The notes: generated by a model not told the origin, from the letters alone. DNA of 64,000 nt from Salinibacterium sp. (GCA_015234465.1 JADGNA010000008.1:992001-1056000); one strand, 5' to 3'; counted from the first letter of the stretch, positions 47,347-57,146 are shown. Numbers and translations are program-made.

Positions 47347-48780
47347 ATGAAGACCCTCATCAAGAACGGCACCGTCGTCTCGGCGACCGGCCGCGTGCAG
47401 GCCGACGTGCTCATCGACGGCGAGACGATCGTCGCCGTGCTGACACCGGGCTCGACGCTGCTCGGCACCGACCTGGCCGCGAACGTCGACACGGTGGTCG
47501 ACGCGGCGGGCAAGTACGTCATCCCCGGCGGGATCGACGCCCACACGCATATGGAGCTGCCGTTCGGCGGCACCGCGGCATCCGACACCTTCGAGACCGG
47601 CACGCGCGCGGCCGCCTGGGGCGGCACGACGACGATCATCGACTTCGCGGTGCAGACCTACGGCCAGCGGGTCATGGACGGCCTGGCCGCCTGGCATGAG
47701 AAGGCGGCGGGCAACTGCGCGATCGACTACGCCTTCCACCAGATCATCGGCGACGTCACCGACGACTCGCTCCAGGCCATGCGGGCGCTCCCCGACGAGG
47801 GCGTCTCGAGTTTCAAGCTCTTCATGGCCTACCCGGGCGTCTTCATGTCGGATGACGCGCAGGTGTTCAAGGCGATGCAGGTCTCCGCCGGCACGGGGAT
47901 GATGACGATGATGCACGCCGAGAACGGCCCCGTCATCGACGTCATGGTCAAGCAGCTGCTCGAGCAGGGCAAGTCCGACCCGTACTACCACGGGGTCGCC
48001 CGCGCCTGGCAGATGGAGGAGGAGGCGACGCACCGCGCCATCATGCTCGCCAACCTGACGGGCGCACCCCTCTACGTCGTGCACGTCAGCGCCAAGCAGG
48101 CGGTCGAGCAGCTGGCAGCGGCCCGCGATGTCGGCCAGAACGTCTTCGGCGAGACCTGCCCGCAGTACCTCTACCTGTCGCTCGAAGACCAGCTCGGCGC
48201 ATCCAGCGACGAATTCGGCGCCTTCGAGGGGGCCAAGTGGGTGTGTTCGACGCCGCTGCGATCGAAGCATGAGGGACACCAGCACCACATGTGGCAGAGC
48301 CTGCGCACCAACGACATCCAGATGGTCTCGACCGACCACTGCCCCTTCTGCATGAAGGGCCAGAAGGAGCTCGGCCTCGGCGACTTCTCCAAGATCCCCA
48401 ACGGCATCGGCTCGGTCGAGCACCGCATGGACCTGCTCTACCAAGGGGTGGTCGACGGCCAGATCACCCTTGAACGCTGGGTCGAGATCACCTCGACGAC
48501 GCCCGCCCGCATGTTCGGGCTCTACGGCACGAAGGGCGTCATCCAGCCGGGGGCCGACGCCGACATCGTCGTCTACGACCCCAACGGCCACACGTCGATC
48601 GGCGTGGGCAAGACCCACCACATGAACATGGACCACTCGGCGTGGGAGGGCTTCGAGATCGACGGCCACGTCGACACCGTGGTCTCCCGCGGCAAGGTCA
48701 TCGTCGACGAGAGCGGCTACATCGGCACCAAGGGTGACGGTCAGTTCGTCAAGCGCGGCCTGAGCCAGTACCTGATCTGA
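47347..48780 (+). CDS. hydA: Dihydropyrimidinase / D-hydantoinase
   Basis: VIPGGIDAHTHMELPFGG, SFKLFMAYPG, HAENGPVIDVM, YVVHVSAKQAVEQ, VSTDHCPF. Confidence 0.95.
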   Translation: MKTLIKNGTVVSATGRVQADVLIDGETIVAVLTPGSTLLGTDLAANVDTVVDAAGKYVIPGGIDAHTHMELPFGGTAASDTFETGTRAAAWGGTTTIIDFAVQTYGQRVMDGLAAWHEKAAGNCAIDYAFHQIIGDVTDDSLQAMRALPDEGVSSFKLFMAYPGVFMSDDAQVFKAMQVSAGTGMMTMMHAENGPVIDVMVKQLLEQGKSDPYYHGVARAWQMEEEATHRAIMLANLTGAPLYVVHVSAKQAVEQLAAARDVGQNVFGETCPQYLYLSLEDQLGASSDEFGAFEGAKWVCSTPLRSKHEGHQHHMWQSLRTNDIQMVSTDHCPFCMKGQKELGLGDFSKIPNGIGSVEHRMDLLYQGVVDGQITLERWVEITSTTPARMFGLYGTKGVIQPGADADIVVYDPNGHTSIGVGKTHHMNMDHSAWEGFEIDGHVDTVVSRGKVIVDESGYIGTKGDGQFVKRGLSQYLI

Positions 48781-48790
48781 GAGGCGATCA

Positions 48791-49819
48791 ATGGATTTCG
48801 GAGCAGTACTGCAGACCAATCCGCCGTCGGCACGCACCGTGCAGCTGGCGAAACTGGCGGAGGCGCACGGCTTCAGCCACGTGTGGACGTTCGACTCGCA
48901 CCTGCTGTGGCAGGAGCCCTATGTGATCTACAGTCGCATCCTCGCCGAGACCGACAAGGTCATCGTCGGGCCGATGGTGACGAACCCGGCGACCCGCGAC
49001 TGGACGGTCACGGCATCCACCTACGCGACGCTCAACGAGATGTACGGCAACCGCACGATCTGCGGCATCGGCCGCGGCGACTCGGCAGTGCGGGTCACGA
49101 ACGGTGCCCCGACGACCCTCAAGACGCTGCGTGAATCGATCCACGTGATCCGGGAGCTCGCCAACAGCCGGCCCGTCGAATACAACGGCGCGACGCTGCA
49201 GTTCCCCTGGAGCAAGGGGTCGAAGCTCGACGTGTGGGTCGCCGCGTATGGTCCCCTCGCGCTCAAGCTCACGGGCGAGGTCGGCGACGGCTTCATCCTG
49301 CAGATGGCCGACCTCGACGTCGCCGAATGGATGATCAAAACGGTGCGGGATGCCGCCGCCAACGCCGGCCGCGACCCCATGTCGATCAAGTTCTGCGTCG
49401 CGGCGCCCATGTACATCACCGACGATGCGGATGCTGCGCGGGCGCACATGCGCGACCAGTGCCGCTGGTTCGGTGGCATGGTGGGCAACCACGTCGCCGA
49501 CATCGTGGCGAAGTACGGGGAGGGCTCGGCCGTGCCGAAGGCCCTCACCGACTACATCAAGGGCCGGGAGGGTTACGACTACAACGAGCACGGGCGGGCG
49601 GGCAACACGCACGCCGACTTCGTGCCCGACGAGATCGTCGACCGCTTCTGCGTGCTAGGCACGGCATCCGATCACATCGAGAAGCTCAAGGCACTCGCGG
49701 AGCTCGGTGTCGACCAGTTCGCCGGGTACCTGCAGCATGACAACAAAGAGGAGACGCTGCGGGTCTACGGCGAGACCGTCATCCCCGCGCTCTCCGAGCA
49801 CATCGTCGCGAAGGCGTAG
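48791..49819 (+). CDS. LLM class F420-dependent oxidoreductase (TIGR03842-like)
   Basis: MDFGAVLQTNPPSARTVQLAKLAEAHGFSHVWTFDSHLLWQEPYVIYSRILAETDKVIVGPMVTNPATRDWTVTAS. Confidence 0.88.
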   Translation: MDFGAVLQTNPPSARTVQLAKLAEAHGFSHVWTFDSHLLWQEPYVIYSRILAETDKVIVGPMVTNPATRDWTVTASTYATLNEMYGNRTICGIGRGDSAVRVTNGAPTTLKTLRESIHVIRELANSRPVEYNGATLQFPWSKGSKLDVWVAAYGPLALKLTGEVGDGFILQMADLDVAEWMIKTVRDAAANAGRDPMSIKFCVAAPMYITDDADAARAHMRDQCRWFGGMVGNHVADIVAKYGEGSAVPKALTDYIKGREGYDYNEHGRAGNTHADFVPDEIVDRFCVLGTASDHIEKLKALAELGVDQFAGYLQHDNKEETLRVYGETVIPALSEHIVAKA

Positions 49820-49828
49820 GGCGCGAAG

Positions 49829-50767
49829 ATGGCCGACGGGCTCAGCCGCACAGGGCAGATCGCGACCCCGGGCCTGCGTCGTCGCCGTGGAGCGCCCGCC
49901 CGCGAGCTCGCCCGCTGGGGTGCCGGGGCGCTCGGCATCGTCGTGCTCGTGGGCATCTGGGAGCTCTACAAGCTCCTCGGTCCCGCCGACGGGCTCGTGC
50001 TCTTCGGTAACCGCGTGCTGCCGCGCACGAGCGACCTCGCCATGCCGCACAGCTGGGACATGCTCGCCCGGCTGCTCGAACCGGTCACGCGAGCGGACGG
50101 CGCGCGGCCGCTCTGGCTCGAGGTCGCCGTCGCGGCGACCCTCACGCTCGGCATCGCCGCGGCGGGCTGGCTCACGGGGCTCGTCGTGGGCGTCGGCCTC
50201 GCGCTCGTGATGCAGCGGTGGAAGCTTGCCGAATGGGGCCTGCTGCCCTGGATCATCCTCAGCCAGACCATCCCCCTCATCGCCTTCGCCCCCGTCGTGC
50301 GCAGTTGGGGCTCGCGCATCGAGATCGGCGCCTTCGAGTGGCAGGACTGGATGTCGGTGGCGCTCATCGCCTCCTACCTCGCTTTCTTCCCCATCGCTGT
50401 CGGCGCGCTCAAGGGCTTGCAGTCGCCCGACACGATCCACGTTGAGCTCATGAAGACTTACGCGGCCGGGTGGTGGAAGACCCTCGTGCGCCTACGCCTG
50501 CCCGCCGCCGTGCCCTACCTGCTGCCCGCGCTCAGGCTCGGCGCCGCCAACGCCGTCATCGGTGCCGTCGTCGCCGAGGTCTCGACAGGGCTGCAGGGCG
50601 GCATCGGGCGCATCCTCATCCAATACGCCGGCCAGGCGAGCGGAGACCCGTCCAAGGCGTGGGGGCCCATCTTCGGGGCCATCGTGCTGGGGCTCGTCGC
50701 GGCCGGATCAATCGCACTGCTCGGCGCCATGCTGGGCCGCTACAGGAGAGTGGAGATCAGCGGATGA
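49829..50767 (+). CDS. ABC transporter permease (nitrate/taurine/pyrimidine-type BPD)
   Basis: BPD loop LKTYAAGWWKTLVRLRLPAAVPYLLPALRLGAANAVIGAVVAEV. Confidence 0.92.
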   Translation: MADGLSRTGQIATPGLRRRRGAPARELARWGAGALGIVVLVGIWELYKLLGPADGLVLFGNRVLPRTSDLAMPHSWDMLARLLEPVTRADGARPLWLEVAVAATLTLGIAAAGWLTGLVVGVGLALVMQRWKLAEWGLLPWIILSQTIPLIAFAPVVRSWGSRIEIGAFEWQDWMSVALIASYLAFFPIAVGALKGLQSPDTIHVELMKTYAAGWWKTLVRLRLPAAVPYLLPALRLGAANAVIGAVVAEVSTGLQGGIGRILIQYAGQASGDPSKAWGPIFGAIVLGLVAAGSIALLGAMLGRYRRVEISG

Positions 50768-51588
50768 CGCAGATGACCGGTGGTACGGATGCCGTCAGCA
50801 TCGCGGGGGTCGACAAGGTCTTCGAGACCCGCAGCGGGCAGGTGCAGGCGCTCTCGGGCATCGACCTGACGGTGGCGGCGGGTGAGTTCGTGTCGCTCAT
50901 CGGCCCCTCCGGCTGCGGCAAGTCCACGCTCATGCGCCTCATCGCCGACCTCGACCAGCCGAGCACGGGCACCGTGTCGGTGTTCGGCAAGCCGGCGAAG
51001 GATGCCCGCATCGCCCAGGACTACGGCATCGCCTTCCAGCAGGCCGGCCTGCTGCCGTGGCGCACGGTCGAGGAGAACATCGAGCTGCCCCTCTCCCTCC
51101 ACGGAGCGCCGAAGGCCGAACGTGCGGCACGCGTCGCCGAGCTCGTCTCCCTCGTGGGCCTCGGGGACTTCGCCGACCGCTACCCCGACCAGCTCTCGGG
51201 CGGCATGCAGCAGCGCGTCGCGATCGCCCGGGCGCTGGCGGAGAAGCCGCGCCTGCTGCTCATGGATGAACCCTTCGGCGCCCTCGACGAGATGACGAGA
51301 GAACGGATGCAGTCGGAGCTCGTGCGCATCTGCGCCGAGACCGGCGCGGCCGTCGTGTTCGTGACGCACTCCATCCCCGAAGCCGTGTTCCTCTCCGACC
51401 GGGTCGTCGTCATGTCGCCCCGGCCGGGTCGCATCCAGGAGATCGTGACGATGCGGCTCGCCGCCACCGCCGACCGCGAAGAGGGTCTGCGCGAGCAGCA
51501 CGAGTTCTTCGACATGATCACGGCCGTGCGCGAGGCCCTCCACCAGGGCTCGCCGGTCGCCGCGGTGCGTGGAGTGGAGACGCGCTGA
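50764..51588 (+). CDS. ABC transporter ATP-binding protein (SsuB/TauB/ThiZ-like)
   Basis: LIGPSGCGKSTLMRLIADL, LSGGMQQRVAIARALAEKPRLLLMDEPFGALDEMTRERMQSEL. Confidence 0.95.
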   Translation: MTQMTGGTDAVSIAGVDKVFETRSGQVQALSGIDLTVAAGEFVSLIGPSGCGKSTLMRLIADLDQPSTGTVSVFGKPAKDARIAQDYGIAFQQAGLLPWRTVEENIELPLSLHGAPKAERAARVAELVSLVGLGDFADRYPDQLSGGMQQRVAIARALAEKPRLLLMDEPFGALDEMTRERMQSELVRICAETGAAVVFVTHSIPEAVFLSDRVVVMSPRPGRIQEIVTMRLAATADREEGLREQHEFFDMITAVREALHQGSPVAAVRGVETR

Positions 51589-52370
51589 TGGGCCGGGCCG
51601 TGACGATGAACCCGCGGACGGAGGTCGCCGCTCGCACCATCGCGCCCATCGTCGTGGGCCTCGTGGTGCTCGGCGGCTGGCAGCTCGCCGTGACCGTCGG
51701 GGGCGTCGACGACTACCTCCTGCCAGCGCCCGCCTCCATCATCGACCAGCTCGTGGAGTTCGCCCCCTCGATGCTCAGCGCCGGGCTCATCACGGGCACC
51801 AACGCCCTCATCGGCCTGCTCGTGGGGGCCGTGCTCGGCATCGTGGTCGCCCTCTTCGCGGCATCCGCTCGCCTCGTCGACTGGATGGCCGCGCCCGTCG
51901 TCGCGGCGCTCGCCGTCATCCCCATCGTTGCCCTCGCACCCGTGCTCAACACGATGTTCGGTGCCGACTCGCAGTTCGGGCGCCAAGCCATCGCGGCGCT
52001 CGCCGTCTTCGTGCCCGTCTTCATCAACACTCTGCGCGGCCTGCGGCAGGCGCTCCCCGTGCACCGCGACCTCATGGCCGTGTACGCCGCGAAACCCGGC
52101 CAGGTCATGCGCACCGTGACGCTGCCGACGGCGACGCCCTTCGTCTTCACGGGCATCCGCATCGGCTCCTCGCTCGCCGTCATCTCAGCGCTCGTCGCCG
52201 AGTACTTCGGCGGCCCGCGTGGCGGTCTCGGCGGCCTCATCTCCACCTCTGCGGCATCCAGCGCGTACCCGCGTGCCTGGGCCTACGTCATCATCTCCAT
52301 CGTGCTCGGCCTGGCCTTCTATCTCGTGACGCTCGGCGCTGAGCGACTCGCGGTGCGGAGGCGTAGCTGA
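51588..52370 (+). CDS. ABC transporter permease (second permease of same system)
   Basis: BPD loop MAVYAAKPGQVMRTVTLPTATPFVFTGIRIGSSLAVISALVAEYFGG. Confidence 0.92.
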   Translation: MGRAVTMNPRTEVAARTIAPIVVGLVVLGGWQLAVTVGGVDDYLLPAPASIIDQLVEFAPSMLSAGLITGTNALIGLLVGAVLGIVVALFAASARLVDWMAAPVVAALAVIPIVALAPVLNTMFGADSQFGRQAIAALAVFVPVFINTLRGLRQALPVHRDLMAVYAAKPGQVMRTVTLPTATPFVFTGIRIGSSLAVISALVAEYFGGPRGGLGGLISTSAASSAYPRAWAYVIISIVLGLAFYLVTLGAERLAVRRRS

Positions 52371-52440
52371 ACCCGACGTCCTCCCGTCCTCCGGGCGAGA
52401 TGGCCGACCACACAGGCACCAACGACAGGAAGGCACCGAC

Positions 52441-53589
52441 ATGAAACACAGCACACGTCGTGCGGCGAGCATCGCCGCGACAGCACTCGCGGCAGGGCTC
52501 GTGCTCTCGGCCTGCTCAGGCACCGGGGGCGACACCGATTCCGACACGGGTGGCGATGAACTCACCGAGGTGAAGCTGCAGCTGCAGTGGCTGCCGCAGG
52601 GGCAGTTCGCGGGCTACTTCGCGGCGCAGGAGCAGGGCTTCTTCGAGGAGGCAGGCCTCGACGTCGAGATCATCCCGAGTGGCGGCGACATCGTGCCGCA
52701 GGATGCCCTCGCCAACGGTGACGTCGACTACGCGATCGCCTGGGTGCCGAAGGTGCTCGGCTCGATCGAGGCCGGTGCCAATGTGACCAACATCGCGCAG
52801 ATCTTCCAGCGCTCCGGCACCCTGCAGGTGTCGTGGGCCGACTCCGGCATTGAGTCGGTCGCCGACTTCGAGGGCAAGAAGATCGGCAGCTGGGGCTTCG
52901 GCAACGAGTGGGAGATCTTCGCCGCGATGGCGGAGGAGGGCCTCGACTCGACGACCGTCGAGATCATCACGCAGGACTTCAACATGAACGCCTTCCTCTC
53001 GGGCGACATCGACGCAGCCCAGGCGATGACCTACAACGAGTACGCGCAACTGCTCGAGGCGGTCAACCCCGACACGGGAGAGCTCTATACGCCGGAGGAC
53101 TTCACCGTTATCAGCTACGAAGACACGGTCGGCGCGATGCTGCAGGACGCAGTCTGGGCCGACACTGAGCGCCTCGAGAGCGACGAGGAGTACCAGGAGA
53201 CGACCGTCGCCTTCCTCAAGGCGGTCATCAAGGGCTGGGCCTACGCCGCCGACAACCCCGAGGAGGCGTCGGAGATGACCATCAACGCCGGCTCCGGCTG
53301 GGGTGCGAGCCACGAACTGTGGATGGTCAACGAGACCAACAAGCTCATCTGGCCGGCAGAGAACGGCATCGGCTACATCGATGAGGCCGCATTCGAGGCC
53401 ACCGTTGCGGCCGCGCTGAGCGCCACCAACGAGACCGGCGCGAGCCTCATCACCGAGGAACCGCCCGCCACCGCGTGGACCAACGAATACATCGAGCAGG
53501 CACTCGCCGAACTCGAGGAGGAGGGCGTCGACGTGAAGGGAGACGACTTCGAGCCCATCGAGGTCGAGCTGCTCGAGGGCGGCGCCTAG
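52441..53589 (+). CDS. NMT1/THI5-like ABC transporter substrate-binding lipoprotein
   Basis: Lipobox LVLSACSG; VKLQLQWLPQGQFAGYFAAQEQGFFEEAGLDVEIIPSGGDIVPQ. Confidence 0.93.
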   Translation: MKHSTRRAASIAATALAAGLVLSACSGTGGDTDSDTGGDELTEVKLQLQWLPQGQFAGYFAAQEQGFFEEAGLDVEIIPSGGDIVPQDALANGDVDYAIAWVPKVLGSIEAGANVTNIAQIFQRSGTLQVSWADSGIESVADFEGKKIGSWGFGNEWEIFAAMAEEGLDSTTVEIITQDFNMNAFLSGDIDAAQAMTYNEYAQLLEAVNPDTGELYTPEDFTVISYEDTVGAMLQDAVWADTERLESDEEYQETTVAFLKAVIKGWAYAADNPEEASEMTINAGSGWGASHELWMVNETNKLIWPAENGIGYIDEAAFEATVAAALSATNETGASLITEEPPATAWTNEYIEQALAELEEEGVDVKGDDFEPIEVELLEGGA

Positions 53590-53663
53590 CAAGCACCGGC
53601 CGGGCGGCCGAGCACACCTCGGCCGCCCGGCCACCAACGTCAACAGAAAGAAGGCGTGAACCG

Positions 53664-54986
53664 ATGAACGACCGCACCAGCATCCCCAATGAGCGCATCG
53701 TCGCGCTCGACCGCGCCCACGTCTTCCACTCCTGGTCTGCGCAGGGCGCCCTCGCGCCCCTCGTCATCACGGGAGGCTCGGGTACCCGCGCCTGGGATGA
53801 CGAGGGCACCACCTACCTCGACTTCTCGAGCCAGCTCATCAACCTCAACATCGGCCACCAGCATCCGGCGGTCATCGCGGCAATCGCGGAGCAGGCGCGC
53901 CAGCTCACGACGGTCGCCCCCGCCACCGCCAATCTTGCCCGCGGGGAGGCCGCCGAGCGCATCGTCGCGCGGGCACCCGAGGGCTTCAACAGGGTGTTCT
54001 TCACCAACGGTGGTGCGGATGCCAACGAGAACGCCATCCGCATGGCCCGCCTGCACACTGGGCGTGACACCGTGCTCTCGACCTACCGCTCGTACCACGG
54101 CAACACGGGCGCCGCGATCGTCGCGACAGGGGACTGGCGACGGATGCCCAACCAGTACGCCCGCGGGCACGTGCACTTCTGGGGGCCCTACCTCTACCGC
54201 TCCGAGTTCTGGGCAACGACGCCCGAGCAGGAGTCGGAGCGGGCGCTGCGACACCTCGAGCGCACGATCCAAGGGGAGGGACCGCAGACGATCGCGGCGG
54301 TCCTCCTCGAGACGGTGCCGGGAACCGCGGGCATCCTGCCGCCGCCCCCCGGCTACCTGGCCGGCGTGCGGGAGCTGTGCGACCGCTTTGGGCTCGTGCT
54401 GATCCTCGACGAGGTCATGGCGGGCTTCGGCCGCACGGGTCGCTGGCTCGCGCTCGACGGCTACGACGTCGTGCCCGACCTCATCACCGTCGCCAAGGGG
54501 GTCAACTCGGGCTACGTGCCGGTCGGTGGCGTCATCATCTCCGACGAGATCGCCGCAGACTTCGACGAGACCGTCTTTCCCGGCGGGCTCACCTACAGCG
54601 GGCATCCGCTCGCCATGGCGTCGATCATCGGTGCGCTCGACGCGATGGAGCGCGAGGGCATCGTCGACAACGCCGCCCGCATCGGCGCGGAGGCAATCGG
54701 GCCGGCGCTCGAAGCGCTCGCGCAGAAGCATCCGATCGTCGGCGAGGTGCGGGGTGAGGGCGTCTTCTGGGCGATCGAACTCGTCGCCGACCGGGAGACC
54801 CGCGAACCCCTGCCAGCCGAGACGATGGGCCGCATCAAGAGCGAACTGCTCGCCCGTCGCCTGCTCGCGATCGTGCAGGACAACCGCATCCACGTCGTGC
54901 CCCCCTGCGTCGTCACCGATGACGAGGTGGCGGAGGCCGTCGCGATCTACGACGAGGTGCTCGCCCTCGTCGGTACCGCGGGTTGA
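53664..54986 (+). CDS. Class III aminotransferase (beta-alanine/omega-amino acid type)
   Basis: FFTNGGADANENAIRMARLHTGRDTVLSTYRSYHGNTGAA, LILDEVMAGFGRTGRW, ITVAKGVNSGYVPVGGVIIS; ATG 53664 with RBS. Confidence 0.93.
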   Translation: MNDRTSIPNERIVALDRAHVFHSWSAQGALAPLVITGGSGTRAWDDEGTTYLDFSSQLINLNIGHQHPAVIAAIAEQARQLTTVAPATANLARGEAAERIVARAPEGFNRVFFTNGGADANENAIRMARLHTGRDTVLSTYRSYHGNTGAAIVATGDWRRMPNQYARGHVHFWGPYLYRSEFWATTPEQESERALRHLERTIQGEGPQTIAAVLLETVPGTAGILPPPPGYLAGVRELCDRFGLVLILDEVMAGFGRTGRWLALDGYDVVPDLITVAKGVNSGYVPVGGVIISDEIAADFDETVFPGGLTYSGHPLAMASIIGALDAMEREGIVDNAARIGAEAIGPALEALAQKHPIVGEVRGEGVFWAIELVADRETREPLPAETMGRIKSELLARRLLAIVQDNRIHVVPPCVVTDDEVAEAVAIYDEVLALVGTAG

Positions 54987-55045
54987 GTAGGCCCGCCATG
55001 CCGTACCCGCGGGTTGAGTAGGCCCGCCAGGGCCGTATCGAAACC
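54980..55045. repeat. Two tandem copies (one truncated) of the GGTTGAGTAGGCCCGCC(A) repeat
   Basis: CGGGTTGAGTAGGCCCGCCATGCCGTACCC then CGGGTTGAGTAGGCCCGCCAGGGCCGTATCGAAACCC; aminotransferase TGA lies within the first copy. Confidence 0.9.
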
Positions 55046-55075
55046 CCCAAGATTTCTCCGAACAAAGGAACCACA

Positions 55076-56569
55076 ATGACCACCACGCTCAACCACTGGA
55101 TCAACGGGGCCGACGCCGAGGGCACCTCCCCGCGCACCTCACCCGTCTTCAACCCCGCCCGCGGCGAGGTCAGCAAGAACGTGCGGCTCGCGAGCGTCGC
55201 GGATGTCGACTCCGCCGTCGCCGCCGCGCGCGAAGCCTTCCCCGCGTGGCGGGCCGCATCGCTCGCCAAGCGGCAAGGCATCCTGTTCACCTTCCGCGAG
55301 CTGCTCAACCAGCGGCAGGGCGAACTGGCCGACATCCTCACCTCCGAGCACGGCAAGGTGACCTCGGATGCCCTGGGCGAGATCGCGCGCGGCCTCGAGG
55401 TCGTCGAGTTCGCGCTCGGCATGCCGCACCTGCTCAAGGGTGACTACAGCGAGAACGTCTCGACGGGGGTCGACGTCTACACGCTGCGGCAGCCGCTCGG
55501 CGTCGTGGGCATCATCAGCCCCTTCAACTTCCCCGCCATGGTGCCGCTGTGGTTCTTCCCGATCGCGCTCGCGGCCGGCAACACCGTCGTGCTGAAGCCG
55601 AGCGAGAAAGACCCCTCGGCGGCGAACTGGATGGCGTCGCTGCTCGCCGAGGCCGGCCTGCCGGCGGGGGTGTTCAACGTGGTCCACGGTGATAAGGAGG
55701 CGGTCGATGCGCTCCTGGAGCACCCGGATGTCGCCTCCATCTCCTTCGTCGGCTCCACCCCGATCGCCAAGTACATCTACGAGACCGCGTCGTCGCACGG
55801 CAAGCGGGTGCAGGCCCTCGGCGGTGCGAAGAACCACATGCTGGTGCTGCCGGATGCCGACCTCGACCTCGCCGCGGACGCCGCCGTCAACGCCGGCTTC
55901 GGCTCGGCGGGCGAGCGCTGCATGGCGATCAGCGTCATCCTCGCGGTCGAACCGGTCGCCGACGAGCTCATCTCCCGCATCACCTCCCGCATGCAGGGCC
56001 TCAGGGTCGGCGACGGGATGCGCGGATGCGACATGGGTCCGCTCATCACGGAGGCGCACCGAGACAAGGTTGCCTCGTACATCGACATCGCCGAGAACGA
56101 CGGGGCAACCGTCGTGGTCGACGGGCGCGGCGTGGAGGTCGACGGTGAGGCATCCGGATTCTGGCTCGGCCCGACCCTCTTCGACAGGGTCTCGACCGAC
56201 TCAGCCGTCTACCGGGACGAGATCTTCGGCCCCGTGCTGTCGATCGTGCGGGTCGCCTCCTACGACGAGGGGCTCGACATCATCAACGGCTCGCAGTACG
56301 GCAACGGCACCGCCATCTTCACGAACGACGGCGGGGCGGCGAGGCGCTTCCAGAACGAGGTGCAGGTGGGCATGGTCGGCATCAATGTGCCCATCCCCGT
56401 GCCCGTCGCGTACCACTCCTTCGGCGGATGGAAGGACTCACTCTTCGGTGACGCCAAGGCCTATGGCCCCTCGGGCATCGCGTTCTTCACGCGCGAGAAG
56501 GCCGTGACGTCACGCTGGCTCGACCCCTCCCACGGCGGCATCAACCTGGGCTTCCCGCAGCATGACTGA
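55076..56569 (+). CDS. mmsA: CoA-acylating (methyl)malonate-semialdehyde dehydrogenase
   Basis: HWINGADAEGTSPRTSPVFNPARGEV, GIISPFNFPAMVPLWFFPIALAAGNTVVLKPSEKDPS, GFGSAGERCMAISV. Confidence 0.95.
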   Translation: MTTTLNHWINGADAEGTSPRTSPVFNPARGEVSKNVRLASVADVDSAVAAAREAFPAWRAASLAKRQGILFTFRELLNQRQGELADILTSEHGKVTSDALGEIARGLEVVEFALGMPHLLKGDYSENVSTGVDVYTLRQPLGVVGIISPFNFPAMVPLWFFPIALAAGNTVVLKPSEKDPSAANWMASLLAEAGLPAGVFNVVHGDKEAVDALLEHPDVASISFVGSTPIAKYIYETASSHGKRVQALGGAKNHMLVLPDADLDLAADAAVNAGFGSAGERCMAISVILAVEPVADELISRITSRMQGLRVGDGMRGCDMGPLITEAHRDKVASYIDIAENDGATVVVDGRGVEVDGEASGFWLGPTLFDRVSTDSAVYRDEIFGPVLSIVRVASYDEGLDIINGSQYGNGTAIFTNDGGAARRFQNEVQVGMVGINVPIPVPVAYHSFGGWKDSLFGDAKAYGPSGIAFFTREKAVTSRWLDPSHGGINLGFPQHD

Positions 56570-56588
56570 CCGCCGATAGAATCGCCGG

Positions 56589-57143
56589 GTGACCGACGCC
56601 AGGCAGCAGCTCATCGAATACATCAAGACCGACGCGGTCTTCCACGGGGACTTCACCCTCACGAGTGGCAAGAAGGCGAGCTACTACGTCGACCTGCGCA
56701 AGGTCAGCCTCGACCACCGCGTCGCGCCCCTGATCGGCCAGGTCATGCTCGACCTGATCGCCGACATCCCGGATGTCGCAGCCGTCGGCGGCCTCACCAT
56801 GGGCGCTGATCCCATCGCATCCGCGGTGCTGCACCAGGGTGCCGCACGCGGCGCCGCCTACGACGCCTTCGTCGTGCGCAAGGAGCCCAAGGACCACGGT
56901 CGCGGCCGCCAGGTCGAGGGGCCGGATGTCGCGGGCAAGCGCGTCATCGTGCTGGAAGACACCTCCACCACGGGTGGCTCCCCGCTCAAGGCGGCTGAAG
57001 CCCTCGAGAAGGTCGGGGCGATCATCGCCGGCGTCGCGGTCGTCGTCGACCGGGACACGGGCGCCAAGGAGATCATCGAGAAGGCCGGCTACCCGTACTA
57101 CGCGGCCATCACGCTTGGCGACCTGGGCCTCACGAAGGAGTAA
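56589..57143 (+). CDS. pyrE: Orotate phosphoribosyltransferase
   Basis: FTLTSGKKASYYVDLRKVSLDHR, VVRKEPKDHGRGRQVEGPDVAGKRVIVLEDTSTTGGSPLKA. Confidence 0.95.
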   Translation: MTDARQQLIEYIKTDAVFHGDFTLTSGKKASYYVDLRKVSLDHRVAPLIGQVMLDLIADIPDVAAVGGLTMGADPIASAVLHQGAARGAAYDAFVVRKEPKDHGRGRQVEGPDVAGKRVIVLEDTSTTGGSPLKAAEALEKVGAIIAGVAVVVDRDTGAKEIIEKAGYPYYAAITLGDLGLTKE

Positions 57144-57146
57144 GCC

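Noticed and set aside
47233-48837. 534-aa minus-strand ORF opposite dihydropyrimidinase
   Set aside because: Antisense shadow ORF; no motif support.
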